The notes under the pieces were generated by a model. The model was given only the letters and a program-made list of their open reading frames with translations, was not told the origin of the DNA and did not search any database. A stretch of 64,000 nucleotides of DNA from Streptomyces rubiginosohelvolus (GTDB lineage: Bacteria; Actinomycetota; Actinomycetes; Streptomycetales; Streptomycetaceae), in contig NZ_BMTW01000001.1 in NCBI RefSeq assembly GCF_014649875.1, positions 1,426,001-1,490,000 of the forward strand, read 5' to 3'. The position numbers were made by a program, and so were the translations under genes. Below, piece by piece: positions 25,301-32,822 of the stretch; the stretch's first letter is position 1, and the number at the start of each line of letters is the position of its first letter.

Positions 25301-27362
25301 GGCGGCGCGCGTCCAAGGTGGCGCGGGCCCGGTTCGCCCCGCCCAGCACCTCCGCGATCCGCTCCAGGATCGAGGTGCGCACGGTGGCGTCGCCGATGTC
25401 GAGACCGGCGACGACGTCCGTGACGGTGGCGAGCCCCTCCGTCATCGCCGCCAGCCGGTCCGTCACGGCGGAAGCGTCCCGTACGGTCTCCAGCGCCGCC
25501 GCGTCGGCCACGAGCCCCGCGATGTCCGCGTGATACCCGTCGAAGGCGTCCTCGCGGGCGAGGAAGGAGACGGCCCGCTGGGCGGCGGAGTCGATGTCGT
25601 CCTCGGTCCGGGCCGACAGCTCCGCGATCCGCTCGACGTCGGCGTAGCGCATCTCGCCTACCGTCGCCAAGTGCCCGTGCGCCTGCCGCAGTTCGGCCAG
25701 CCGCTCGACCCACGCGGACGCCGACCCGGGTACCTCGCCGCGCACCCGCCGCACCAGCGCGGTGATGCGCCCGGCGGTCTCCTCCAGTGCGTCGGCGGCT
25801 CGCCGGGTCAGATCCTGTACGGCGGTGAACTCGGCCAGCACCTGCTGCGCGGTGGCCCGCAGTTCACCCAACGGCTGGCCGAGCGCGCCCAGTTCCGGGT
25901 CGGACAGCCAGTGGTAGCGGTCCTGGGCGCGGGCGCAGTCGGCGGCGAGCCGCCCGTACACGGCGGTCGTCGGCGTCATGTCCCGCACCCCGTGCGCGAG
26001 CGCGAGGCAGTCCGAGATCCCGCGTACGAGATCGGCGTTGCCGGTCCGGGCGAGCGGCCCGGTCCCGGCGGGCCGGGCGGCGGCGTAGGTGTCGGAGACG
26101 TACGGGGTCTGCCAGCGCTGCAACGGGTGCACGCGGGCCGGCCCGTCCGGGGTGTCCCGGAGCAGGATCAGCGTCCCGTCGTCCAGCAGCGCGTGGCCGC
26201 GCCCGGTGAGCGGGGTGGCGACCTCCTGGCGGATCAGGTTGTAGGGGAGGAGCAGGCTGCGGAGGCCGTCGCGCGAGCGGAAGACGTACAGCACGTCCTC
26301 CCCGTTGGGCGAGCGGACCGCGCCCTCGAAGACCGGCTCGGTCAGCTCCTCGGCGGTGTCGAAGGTCTTCGCGGTGCCGGTGGTGAGGTAGTAGCCGCCG
26401 GGGAAGATGATCCCCTGGTCCTCGGGGAGGCGGTGGCAGGACGGTCCGATGGAGTCGAGCCGCTGGACGCTGGAGAGCAGGGAGTTGAAGACCAGATACC
26501 GCCAGTCGGTCTCCTTGTACGGCCGCACGCGCAGCAGCGTCAGCGGCCCGGTCTCCGCGTACTCCACGTCCGCGTCCGCCAGCGACTGCAACGGCTCGTC
26601 GACGGGCTCCTCGTAGATCCCGTCCGGCGCCTCGGTGTCGTCCGTGACCTTGACGGTGAGGGTGCCGCCGAGCGTGTCGACGAAGAGGCCGCCGCCCTTG
26701 CCGATGGCGATGTGCGGGTGCCGCCCCGGGACGTGGGCGTCCCGTCCCGCCACGGTCCACTCGAAGTCGTGCGAGGCGGGGAAGACATGATCACGCTCGC
26801 CCTGCGCGTCCAGGAACGCCCCGGGGGACCCGTCCGGGCCGAGCGCCCAGCGCAGGACGCGGAGGTCCTCGGCGTTCTCGCCCGTACGGAAGACGGCGAG
26901 GAGCTTGCCGCCGGCCCGGCGCAGGCGCAGGAGGCGAGCGTCGCGGAAGTACCGGTGGAGGGAGGAGAACTCGCGGCGGAACCCGTCGTCGTCGAGGAGG
27001 GTGGGCTGCGCTGCCTGGGCGTCGTCTTCGGGCCCGGCGTCGCGTACGAGGAGTACGTCCTCGACGCCGGCTTCACCGCGCGCGCCCGGTCCCCGCTCGA
27101 ACCCGAACAGCAACTGCCCGCCCACGGCGACGAGGTCACGGGGCACGGAGGCGTGCTCGGTGCGCACCTGCTCGGTGGCCAGGAGCCGCAGCCCGGTCGA
27201 CCCGAACTCCTCGGTCCGCCGGGCGTTGAGGACCTCGGCCCGCCGCACGAGCTCCCCGGCCTGCGCGGAGAGCCGCCGCCGCAGCACGTCGTAGGCACCG
27301 GCGTCCACATCGGCCCGGCCGTCCCGGGGCGTGGTGGCGGTGTCGGTGATGTCGCTGTCCAT
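22362..27362 (-). CDS. DUF3686 AAA+ ATPase, annotated elsewhere as DNA-repair ATPase
   Basis: A 1666-residue protein. The N-terminal two thirds belong to the DUF3686 family: a beta-rich region to about residue 400 and long coiled-coil segments (about 450-860). The C-terminal part is a MoxR-like AAA+ domain with Walker A SPPGYGKTT (about residue 1275), Walker B LLYLDDIQ (about 1340) and sensor-1 CMAGNPYTESG. Family members are labelled DNA-repair ATPases with little evidence. The next genes upstream encode a flotillin and an NfeD-like membrane protein, on the same strand, so a membrane-linked remodelling ATPase is more likely. GAGGGAG is 8 nt before the ATG. A gap of 401 bp with repeats separates it from the flotillin gene. 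Confidence 0.82.
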   Translation of the reverse strand: MDSDITDTATTPRDGRADVDAGAYDVLRRRLSAQAGELVRRAEVLNARRTEEFGSTGLRLLATEQVRTEHASVPRDLVAVGGQLLFGFERGPGARGEAGVEDVLLVRDAGPEDDAQAAQPTLLDDDGFRREFSSLHRYFRDARLLRLRRAGGKLLAVFRTGENAEDLRVLRWALGPDGSPGAFLDAQGERDHVFPASHDFEWTVAGRDAHVPGRHPHIAIGKGGGLFVDTLGGTLTVKVTDDTEAPDGIYEEPVDEPLQSLADADVEYAETGPLTLLRVRPYKETDWRYLVFNSLLSSVQRLDSIGPSCHRLPEDQGIIFPGGYYLTTGTAKTFDTAEELTEPVFEGAVRSPNGEDVLYVFRSRDGLRSLLLPYNLIRQEVATPLTGRGHALLDDGTLILLRDTPDGPARVHPLQRWQTPYVSDTYAAARPAGTGPLARTGNADLVRGISDCLALAHGVRDMTPTTAVYGRLAADCARAQDRYHWLSDPELGALGQPLGELRATAQQVLAEFTAVQDLTRRAADALEETAGRITALVRRVRGEVPGSASAWVERLAELRQAHGHLATVGEMRYADVERIAELSARTEDDIDSAAQRAVSFLAREDAFDGYHADIAGLVADAAALETVRDASAVTDRLAAMTEGLATVTDVVAGLDIGDATVRTSILERIAEVLGGANRARATLDARRRELLSKEGRAEFAAEFALLGQAVTGALAAADSPEACDDQLARLLIQLENLESRFAEFDNFLAELAERRTEVYEAFSARKQTLQDERARRAERLAGSADRVLETIARRVAALDDLDAVHTYFASDPMVAKIRRTADELRELGDPVRAEELDGRLKAARQEAGRALRDRTELYADGGSVIKLGRHRFAVNTQPFDLTLVPSGESLVFALTGTDYRAPVTDPAFTAARPYWEQLLPSENAAVYRAEHLAARLLDEHGASRLAALPEAELARLVRESAAEAYDEGYTRGVHDEDATAILAALLRLHADAGLLRHEPAVRAAAQLFWAYGTEEAQRASWTRRAASLARARDTFGLAPAIAVLQEEWASVIGSPSPSAPGHAVAAYLFEELTTGPAGFVTGSPIRTFLEAFHRAAGPDAYGDDLAALGDDLAARKQLVQGWLVPYAESTGADLGGGDLAEAVAVELCPELERYACDAPLTERLEGLLGDHPRIAGGGALTVRIDELLARTAEFRTVTVPGFRAYQRLRTSLVTGERGRLRLEDHRPRVMSAFVRNRLLDEVYLPLIGDSLAKQLGTADADRRTDSQGLLLLVSPPGYGKTTLMEYVADRLGMVLVKISGPNLGHDVTSLDPDRAPSATARQEIEKINFALEAGNNTLLYLDDIQHTSPELLQKFIPLCDATRRIDGVRDGEPRSYDLRGKRFAVCMAGNPYTESGEQFRIPDMLANRADVWNLGEVLSGREDVFALSFVENALTANPVLAPLAGRSRDDLALLVRLAGGSDPSARAEHLEHPYSAAELDRIMAALRHLLTARDTVLAVNAAYIASAAQTDATRTEPPFRLQGSYRNMNKIAERIVPVMNDEELSAVIDDHYAGEAQTLTTGAEANLLKLAALRGTLTAGQAERWAAISGSYVRTQALGGPEGDPMTRAVAALGLLADRIAAVETAIQRAADPRHLLAGTQEGANGGTVNDRPAPGRHAKITNAPH

Positions 27363-27763
27363 GCGTACGGCTCCCTCTGTGCTTCGTCATGTGCCGTGGG
27401 CCCGAACTCCAGCCTGTCCGGCGTGTGGCGTGGGCGCGGAGGTCCAGCCTGTCCGGCGTTTGAGGACGGAACCGTCGGGCTGTTGGGCCTGCTTCCGGCG
27501 TGGGGGCGGGCCCGGAGATCCAGCCTGTCCGGCGTTTGAGGACGGAACCCCTGACCCGGAGGGCCCCGCCCTGCCGGGCGGACCAGGCCTTGGTGCGCCC
27601 ACCCCCGTGGGACGCACACCCAGACCTTCCGGCCCCCCGGGCCAAGGGTTCCGTCCTCAAACGCCGGACGGGCTTGAAATGGCGGCCCGCCCGTCCCCCC
27701 GGCCGAGGGCGGATCTCAAACGTCGGACGGGCTGGAGACGGCGGCCCGCCAAGCTGCCTGGAG
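27363..27763. repeat. Gene-free gap with five copies of a streptomycete intergenic repeat
   Basis: Copies with core CAGCCTGTCCGGCGTTTGAG (27443 and 27519 onward, plus a partial at 27408) face inverted copies (27647-27679 and 27711-27736). Inverted pairs can fold into long hairpins. The same kind of element, CCGTCCGGCGTTTGAGGAC, is scattered between genes in many Streptomyces genomes. I see no gene here. The array sits between the flotillin and DUF3686 genes, so it may attenuate or terminate read-through into the ATPase gene. Confidence 0.8.
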
Positions 27764-29878
27764 CTACCCCTTGGCCCCGTTCAGCGACACCGCCGCAGGA
27801 GCCACCTTCGTACCGCCGGCCACCGCCCCCACCGGCAGATCCGCCAGCCCCAGCTCCTTCGCCGCCGCCAGCAACTGCTCCACCTGGCCCGACGCCGCCC
27901 CCGGCGACCCCATCAGCCGCATCAGCAGCGCCGACACCGTCAGGTCCCGCACATCACCCGTGGAGACCGACCCCAGCACCCGGCTCAGGTCGTCCGTGAA
28001 GGACGACGAACCGTCCAGCCACGATCCCGCCAACGCCTGCGCCGTCTGCGAGTTGTCGACGAACCCGTCGACCGCCTTGCCGAGCGAGACCGACGACACG
28101 AGCCGGTCGAAGAAGACGGACTCCCCGCCGACGATGTCGATGTCGGCGTTCTCCAGGCCCGTCGCGAGCACCGTCGCCTGCGCCTCGGCGACCTGCCGCT
28201 GCACCTCGAGACCCGCCAGCCGGATCTCCTTCTCGGCGTCGAGCCGCAGGCGGTACTCCTCATGCGTACGGGACGCCTCGTCCAGCGCCGCCATCGCGGC
28301 CGCCTTCTCCGTGAGCCCCGCGGCCTCCGCCTTCAGCTTCTCGCCGATGACCGCCGCGTCCGCCGTGGCGCGGGCCTGCGTACCCTCGGCCTCCGCGAGC
28401 GCCTTGAGCCGCGCGCCCTCCGCCTCGGCCTTGAGCCGGGCCGCCGTCGCCTCGGCCTCCGCGAGACCGGCCTTCTCGGTGACGTCCGCCTCCGCGTCCC
28501 GCACCTGCACCGCCGCGAGACCGGGCGCGGCCGTCTCGGCCTGGACGCCCTCCGCCAGCCGCAGCTTGGCCTGCGCGTCCAGGTCGGCCGTCTTGAGCCG
28601 CGCCTCGGCGAGCGTGAGCTGCTCGGCCGCCAGGTGCGCGGACGCCGCCTCCGCAGCCTCGGCCGCCTTGATGTCCTTGACCAGCTTCTCCTGGGCCTCC
28701 GCCTCGGCCGCGATGATGACCGACCTGCGGGCCCGCTCGGCGTCCTCGACGGCGCGCAGGGTGAGGATCGACTCCTCCTGCTCGGCGACCGTGCGGTCCA
28801 CCGCGATCCGCTCCCGGATGACGTCGGCGACCTCGCGGCGCTCGGCCTCGACCTCCTTCGTGGCGGCGATCCGGTTCAGCTCGGTCTCGCGCTCGCGCCC
28901 GATGACCTCCAGCATCCGGTCCTTCTCGATGCGCTCGCTCTCGACGGCGATGACCCGCTCGCGGTTCTTCTGCGCGACGGCGATCTCCCGCGCCTGGTTC
29001 TCGCGCTGGATGCCGAGCTGCTCCTCCGTCCTGATGAACGCGGTCTGCGCGCCCAGCCGCTCCTCCTCCTGCACCCGGGCGGTGGCCGCCTCCTCGCGGG
29101 CCCGCAGGCTCTCGACCTCGCGGCGCTGCTTGATCTCCGCCTCGGCCTGCCGGCGTTCCAGCTCCAGGATCGTCTCGCGGGCGTCGACGTCCTGCCGGGT
29201 GATCTCCTTCTGCTCGGTGCGCTGGAACTCGTTCGTGCGCACGTGCTCGATCGCGGTCAGCTCGGTGATCTTCCGGATGCCCTGCGCGTCCAGGATGTTG
29301 GAGCCGTCGAGCTGCGACATCGGGGTCTGCTCGAGGAAGTCGATCGCGGCGTCGTCGAGGTGGTAGCCGTTCAGGTCGGTGCCGATGACCTGGATGATCC
29401 GGTCCCGGAACTCCTCGCGCTTGGTGTACAGGTCGACGAAGTCGAGCTGCTTGCCGACCGTCTTGAGGGCCTCGGAGAACTTCGCCGCGAAGAACTCCTG
29501 GATGGCGGCCTTGTCACTGGCCCGCTGCGTGCCGATGGACTGCGCGACCTTGATGACGTCCTCGACGGTCTTGTTGACCCGGACGAAGAAGGTGATCTGG
29601 ATGTCGGCGCGGATGTTGTCCTGGCAGATCAGTCCCTCGCGCCCGGCGCGGTGGATCTCGATCTTCTTCACCGAGATGTCCATCGTCTCGGCCTTGTGGA
29701 GCACGGGCAGGACGACCGCACCGGTGAAGGTCACGTCGACCTTCTTGGTCTTGGAGATGATCAGCGCCTTGCCCTGCTCGACCTTGCGGAACAGCCGGGT
29801 GATGACGAAGGCGATGGCGATGACGATGATCAGGACAACGGCGACGAGCACGCCGATGCCCAAGGAGATGGCATCCAT
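27764..29878 (-). CDS. Flotillin-family (SPFH) protein
   Basis: A 704-residue membrane-anchored scaffold. One N-terminal TM helix (VLVAVVLIIVIAIAFVITRL, about residues 10-29) precedes the SPFH domain (about 30-210). A very long Ala/Glu-rich coiled coil (about 215-600, with repeats such as EAEATAARLKAEAEGARLKA) follows, then a C-terminal globular part. Flotillins organise membrane microdomains and oligomerise through the coiled coil. Length and architecture match the YqiK/FloT type. It lies between the NfeD-like protein (upstream) and the DUF3686 ATPase (downstream), as in E. coli YqiJ-YqiK but with the added AAA+ partner. Confidence 0.92.
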   Translation of the reverse strand: MDAISLGIGVLVAVVLIIVIAIAFVITRLFRKVEQGKALIISKTKKVDVTFTGAVVLPVLHKAETMDISVKKIEIHRAGREGLICQDNIRADIQITFFVRVNKTVEDVIKVAQSIGTQRASDKAAIQEFFAAKFSEALKTVGKQLDFVDLYTKREEFRDRIIQVIGTDLNGYHLDDAAIDFLEQTPMSQLDGSNILDAQGIRKITELTAIEHVRTNEFQRTEQKEITRQDVDARETILELERRQAEAEIKQRREVESLRAREEAATARVQEEERLGAQTAFIRTEEQLGIQRENQAREIAVAQKNRERVIAVESERIEKDRMLEVIGRERETELNRIAATKEVEAERREVADVIRERIAVDRTVAEQEESILTLRAVEDAERARRSVIIAAEAEAQEKLVKDIKAAEAAEAASAHLAAEQLTLAEARLKTADLDAQAKLRLAEGVQAETAAPGLAAVQVRDAEADVTEKAGLAEAEATAARLKAEAEGARLKALAEAEGTQARATADAAVIGEKLKAEAAGLTEKAAAMAALDEASRTHEEYRLRLDAEKEIRLAGLEVQRQVAEAQATVLATGLENADIDIVGGESVFFDRLVSSVSLGKAVDGFVDNSQTAQALAGSWLDGSSSFTDDLSRVLGSVSTGDVRDLTVSALLMRLMGSPGAASGQVEQLLAAAKELGLADLPVGAVAGGTKVAPAAVSLNGAKG

Positions 29879-29979
29879 AGAAGAGTCCTTGGCGGCTGGT
29901 TGGTACGCGGAAGTGGCACAGCGGAGCGGCGAGGCCGCCGGCGGTCACGGGGACGGGGCGGGGACGAGCCGGACGGACG

Positions 29980-30633
29980 TCAGGCGCTCGGGCCCGGATC
30001 GAGCGCGGCGTCGTAGGACGCGACCCAGAAGAACTCGCCGTCCTCGTCGTACGCGTAGAGGAGCCCGGTGCCGCCCATGACGAGCGGCGCGTCCTCGGCA
30101 CCCGGCCTCGAAAGCCGGGAGGGGGACGGGAGGGCCTCGGCCCGGCGGACCTGCACGATGGCCGTCGACCCGTCGCGCGAGACGACCTCGGCCTGGCCGA
30201 ACGTCGCGGTGACGGTGCCGGTGCGGATCGTGCAGACGCTCCCGACGAAGTCCAGCCGGGATGGCGGAGGTTCCGCCGGGAAGAACCGGCGGAAGCGGTG
30301 TACGAGGAGGCGGACGGCCCCCCAGGCGAGCAGCAGCGACCCGGCGAGCACGGCGACCGCGAGCAGGGCGCGGGTGGCGCTGCCGGTGTCGCTCTGGCGG
30401 AGCAGGACCGTACCGGTCAGGCTCCCGAACCAGGCGAAGACGATCAGCAGGGAGACGGAGACGGCGACCGGGACACCGCCGAGGCCGACCGGACCGGTGT
30501 CGAGGTCGGCGTCGAAGGAGTCGTGGCCGGCGGCCCCGAAGAGCACCAGAAGCCAGAAGCAGACGATGACCACCAGAGCGGCGCCGAAGATGACGGCGGG
30601 GAATCCGATCGCCGCGCTCAGGAACTCGTCCAT
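29980..30633 (-). CDS. NfeD/YqiJ-like membrane protein with OB-like domain
   Basis: A 217-residue protein with three probable TM segments (AVIFGAALVVIVCFWLLVLFG, VAVSVSLLIVFAWFGSLTGTV and ALLAVAVLAGSLLLAWGAVRLL), then a beta-rich soluble domain of about 90 residues (SVCTIRTGTVTATFGQAEV...) resembling the OB-fold of NfeD/YqiJ proteins. Such proteins are partners of flotillins. GGGGGTGGG precedes the ATG; 46 upstream in-frame codons are rejected as non-conserved Pro/Arg sequence. The stop is 101 bp ahead of the flotillin start, so they probably form one operon. The OB assignment is by pattern, not alignment. Confidence 0.72.
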   Translation of the reverse strand: MDEFLSAAIGFPAVIFGAALVVIVCFWLLVLFGAAGHDSFDADLDTGPVGLGGVPVAVSVSLLIVFAWFGSLTGTVLLRQSDTGSATRALLAVAVLAGSLLLAWGAVRLLVHRFRRFFPAEPPPSRLDFVGSVCTIRTGTVTATFGQAEVVSRDGSTAIVQVRRAEALPSPSRLSRPGAEDAPLVMGGTGLLYAYDEDGEFFWVASYDAALDPGPSA

Positions 30634-30810
30634 CGATCCCACCCCCTGCGGTTCGGCGCACGGGCCCTGAGGCGTGCGCTGCCGTGATCCGGTACGGGGA
30701 AGGCGAGCGGCCGGCCGATGAGTGCCCGGTTCGCGGGCGGTCGGCCGGTTCGCGGGCGACGGGCCCGGCAACCGCGGCGTGGTCGTCGTGACCTGCCGCG
30801 GCGGCCGGGT

Positions 30811-30890
30811 CTTTCCCCCGCTTCCCCCGTGCTTCCCCCGTACCCCCCGGTACTTCCCCCGGGTATCTCCCCCGCGTGCTTCCCCCGTGT
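30811..30890 (-). repeat. C5-run array, potential G-quadruplex on the minus strand
   Basis: Seven runs of 5-6 C (cores CTTCCCCCG) with gaps of 3-8 nt; on the minus strand these are G5-6 runs. Four adjacent runs with loops of 3-7 nt satisfy a G-quadruplex pattern. It lies 180-260 bp upstream of the flotillin-operon start, on the coding-strand side. Confidence 0.6.
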
Positions 30891-30931
30891 TGTTGCTGAC
30901 CTGATCCTGTCATCCGGGACCGGCCCGACGC

Positions 30932-30981
30932 ATTGCCGGATCCCGGCAATCTTTACGCTTTGCTAATGCCGGGCACCGGCA
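30932..30981. promoter_or_regulatory. Two related palindromes upstream of pucR (operator pair)
   Basis: Site 1, ATTGCCGG-ATC-CCGGCAAT (30932-30950), and site 2, TGCCGG-GCA-CCGGCA (30967-30981), share the arms TGCCGG/CCGGCA around a 3-nt centre. Their centres are 33 bp apart, close to three helical turns. The pair sits between divergent pucR and flotillin operons, about 60-100 bp before the pucR start. The AT-rich sequence between them could be a promoter. They look like operators for one dimeric regulator, perhaps the PucR protein itself. Confidence 0.6.
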
Positions 30982-31037
30982 CCGCCCCGCACGCGTTGGG
31001 GAAGTGACAGGACTGTTGCAAGGCTGAAGGGGAGCGA

Positions 31038-32111
31038 GTGGCCGAGCCGAGGATTCCCGAGGAAATGCTGGGAGATTATGCCCGCATTCTGGGTGAAGTC
31101 GCCCTCACCGGCCGACGTCTGACCCGTGACGAACTGGAGGAACGACGCGCCCTGGGCCGGGCAGCGGCGGACGCGGGCCATCAGTTGCGCGCCCTGGTGA
31201 CCATGCATCTGGCGCAGACCCGTGAAGCCTGGCCCCGGGCCGCTGCCGGAAACTCCCCCGCCGTCACCGATGCCGTCCTGGCCGCGGTGGAGCAGGCGGT
31301 CGACGCGTTCGCCGAGGGCTTCGAGCGGGCCCAACGCCTCACCGTACGGCGGGAGGAGGCGGCGCGCCGGGAGTTCATCGACGACCTGCTCTACGGGCGC
31401 AGCGACCTGGTCCGGCTCGCGGAGCGGGCGACCCGCTTCGGCCTGCGGCTCTCCCGGGCGCACGCGGTCGCGGTGGCGTCGGGCCCGGAGGCGTACACGG
31501 AGACGGACGCGGTGCCGCGCAGTGTGGAGGCGGCGCTGCTCACGCGGTTCAGCGGGCGCAAGATCCTGCTGACGACGAAGGACGGCCGGATCGTCTGCAT
31601 CGCGCCGGGCAGCCAGCCCGACGTCCTGCGGTACTTCGCCAAGCAGGCGCACGCTGCGACGGACGGCGGGCAGGTGGCGGTCGGCCGCCCGCACAAGGGC
31701 CCCGGCGGGGTGGTCCACAGTTACGACGAGGCGCTCGAAGCCCTCGATCTGGCGGACCGGATGGGGATGGAGGACCCCGTGCTGTACGCCTCGGACCTCA
31801 TGGTCTACCCGGTGCTGACCCGGGACCGGCAGGCGATGGCGGACCTGGTGCGCAGCGAACTGGGCCCGCTCCAGAAGGCGAGGGGCGGCGCGGAACCGCT
31901 GCTGAACACGCTGGCGGTCTACTTCGACGCGGGCTGCGTCGCCGCCGAGACCGCCCGCAGGCTGGCGCTGAGCGTGCGGGCGCTGACGTACCGCCTGGAG
32001 CGCATCCACCAGTTGACCGGGTCGGACCCCTCGGACCCGATGCACCGCTACAGCCTGCAGACGGCGGTCATCGGCGCCCGGCTGCTGGACTGGCCGGCCA
32101 AGGAGCTGTGA
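31038..32111 (+). CDS. PucR-family transcriptional regulator
   Basis: A 357-residue cytoplasmic regulator with an N-terminal helical domain (RsbT co-antagonist-like) and a middle GGDEF-like domain characteristic of PucR/CdaR proteins (about 125-240). The C-terminal PucR helix-turn-helix is at about 295-350 (LLNTLAVYFDAGCVAAETAR then LALSVRALTYRLERIHQLTG). GTG was taken as the start because AAGGGGAG lies 7 nt upstream and the frame lacks any credible earlier start. Two related palindromes upstream suggest autoregulation or control of the divergent flotillin operon. The effector is not known; other family members respond to purine catabolism or membrane-lipid supply. Confidence 0.88.
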   Translation: MAEPRIPEEMLGDYARILGEVALTGRRLTRDELEERRALGRAAADAGHQLRALVTMHLAQTREAWPRAAAGNSPAVTDAVLAAVEQAVDAFAEGFERAQRLTVRREEAARREFIDDLLYGRSDLVRLAERATRFGLRLSRAHAVAVASGPEAYTETDAVPRSVEAALLTRFSGRKILLTTKDGRIVCIAPGSQPDVLRYFAKQAHAATDGGQVAVGRPHKGPGGVVHSYDEALEALDLADRMGMEDPVLYASDLMVYPVLTRDRQAMADLVRSELGPLQKARGGAEPLLNTLAVYFDAGCVAAETARRLALSVRALTYRLERIHQLTGSDPSDPMHRYSLQTAVIGARLLDWPAKEL

Positions 32112-32136
32112 ACCTCGACCGGCCGCCGACGCACGC

Positions 32137-32180
32137 ACGGATCGAATGATCCCTGCAGACGGATCGAATGATCCCTACAG
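32137..32180. repeat. 22-bp tandem duplication, each copy a hairpin
   Basis: ACGGATCGAATGATCCCTGCAG is followed directly by a copy with one base changed. Each copy contains GGATC-GAAT-GATCC, a perfect 5-bp hairpin. The second copy covers the terB stop codon. It lies between two convergent genes and may act as a double terminator. Confidence 0.8.
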
Positions 32181-32630
32181 GTCGAACTCGTGCGGCGGCA
32201 GGTCGAGCGCGAAGCACGCCTCCCGCACCACGGCCTGCTCGGTCGCGTCGAAGTCACCGTCGGCGCCGCCGATGACGATGCCGATCTGGATCACGGCGCG
32301 GGCCTCGGCCGGCTTCTTCTTCGCCTTGGCGATCTCCTGGACCACACCGACCTTGCCGAGGGCGAAGTCGGCGGTGAGCTGGTCGACGTACGCGTTGAAG
32401 CGCCGCTGCAGGTCGTCGGCGGGGAAGTTCCGCAGGACGTCGTTGGAGGCGATGAGCGCCGCGACGCGCTGGCGCTCGGAGGGGTCGACGGAACCGTCGG
32501 CGGCGGCGACCAGGGCGCACATGGCCATGCTCGCGTCCCGGAACGACCCCGACTTCAGCTCGTTCTTCTTCGCCTCCAGCTGCGTCTGCATCGACGACGC
32601 GGATTCCTTGATGCGATCCCACAGAGCCAT
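32175..32630 (-). CDS. terB: TerB-family tellurite resistance protein
   Basis: A 151-residue, all-helical TerB domain protein with the metal-binding acidic helix starts typical of the family (AAADGSVDPSERQRV at about 43-57 and GADGDFDATEQAVV at about 124-137). TerB belongs to the stress-linked Ter network with TerD, TerC and vWA proteins, and is usually cytoplasmic or membrane-peripheral. No terD is near. The start MALWDRIKESA is the usual one for streptomycete TerB. An inverted repeat (CTCTACA-4-TGTAGAG) lies about 50 nt upstream of the start and may be its operator. Confidence 0.9.
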   Translation of the reverse strand: MALWDRIKESASSMQTQLEAKKNELKSGSFRDASMAMCALVAAADGSVDPSERQRVAALIASNDVLRNFPADDLQRRFNAYVDQLTADFALGKVGVVQEIAKAKKKPAEARAVIQIGIVIGGADGDFDATEQAVVREACFALDLPPHEFDL

Positions 32631-32675
32631 GACATCTCCCTACGTTGCGGTGCGAGGCCGGGACTGAGAAAGCAA

Positions 32676-32693
32676 CTCTACAGACGTGTAGAG
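32676..32693 (-). promoter_or_regulatory. Inverted repeat in the terB promoter
   Basis: CTCTACA-GACG-TGTAGAG, a 7-4-7 inverted repeat, AT-richer than its flanks, 46-63 bp upstream of terB in the gap to divergent hemC. The half-sites resemble TGTA/TACA sites of BlaI/CopY- and MarR-like repressors, but the spacer differs, so the regulator is not assigned. Confidence 0.45.
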
Positions 32694-32809
32694 AATACTG
32701 GCGAACGCCGGCCCGATGTGCTCTCGCACATCTGGCCGACACTCAACACGGCGCACGGAAAGGGGAGATGACGGCCGAGTCCGGTCGATGGGATGGGCGG
32801 CCGACCCTC

Positions 32810-32815
32810 TATCGT
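32810..32815 (+). promoter_or_regulatory. -10 box (TATCGT) of hemC, probably leaderless
   Basis: TATCGT ends 7 nt before the ATG of hemC with no ribosome-binding site in between, a typical streptomycete leaderless arrangement. Confidence 0.5.
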
Positions 32816-32822
32816 GGGCGCC

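Noticed and set aside
22365..27539. A 1724-codon open frame on the plus strand opposite the DUF3686 gene
   Set aside because: It is an antisense shadow of a high-GC gene: Arg/Pro/Gly-rich, no domain motifs, no ribosome-binding site. The minus-strand frame has clear AAA+ motifs.
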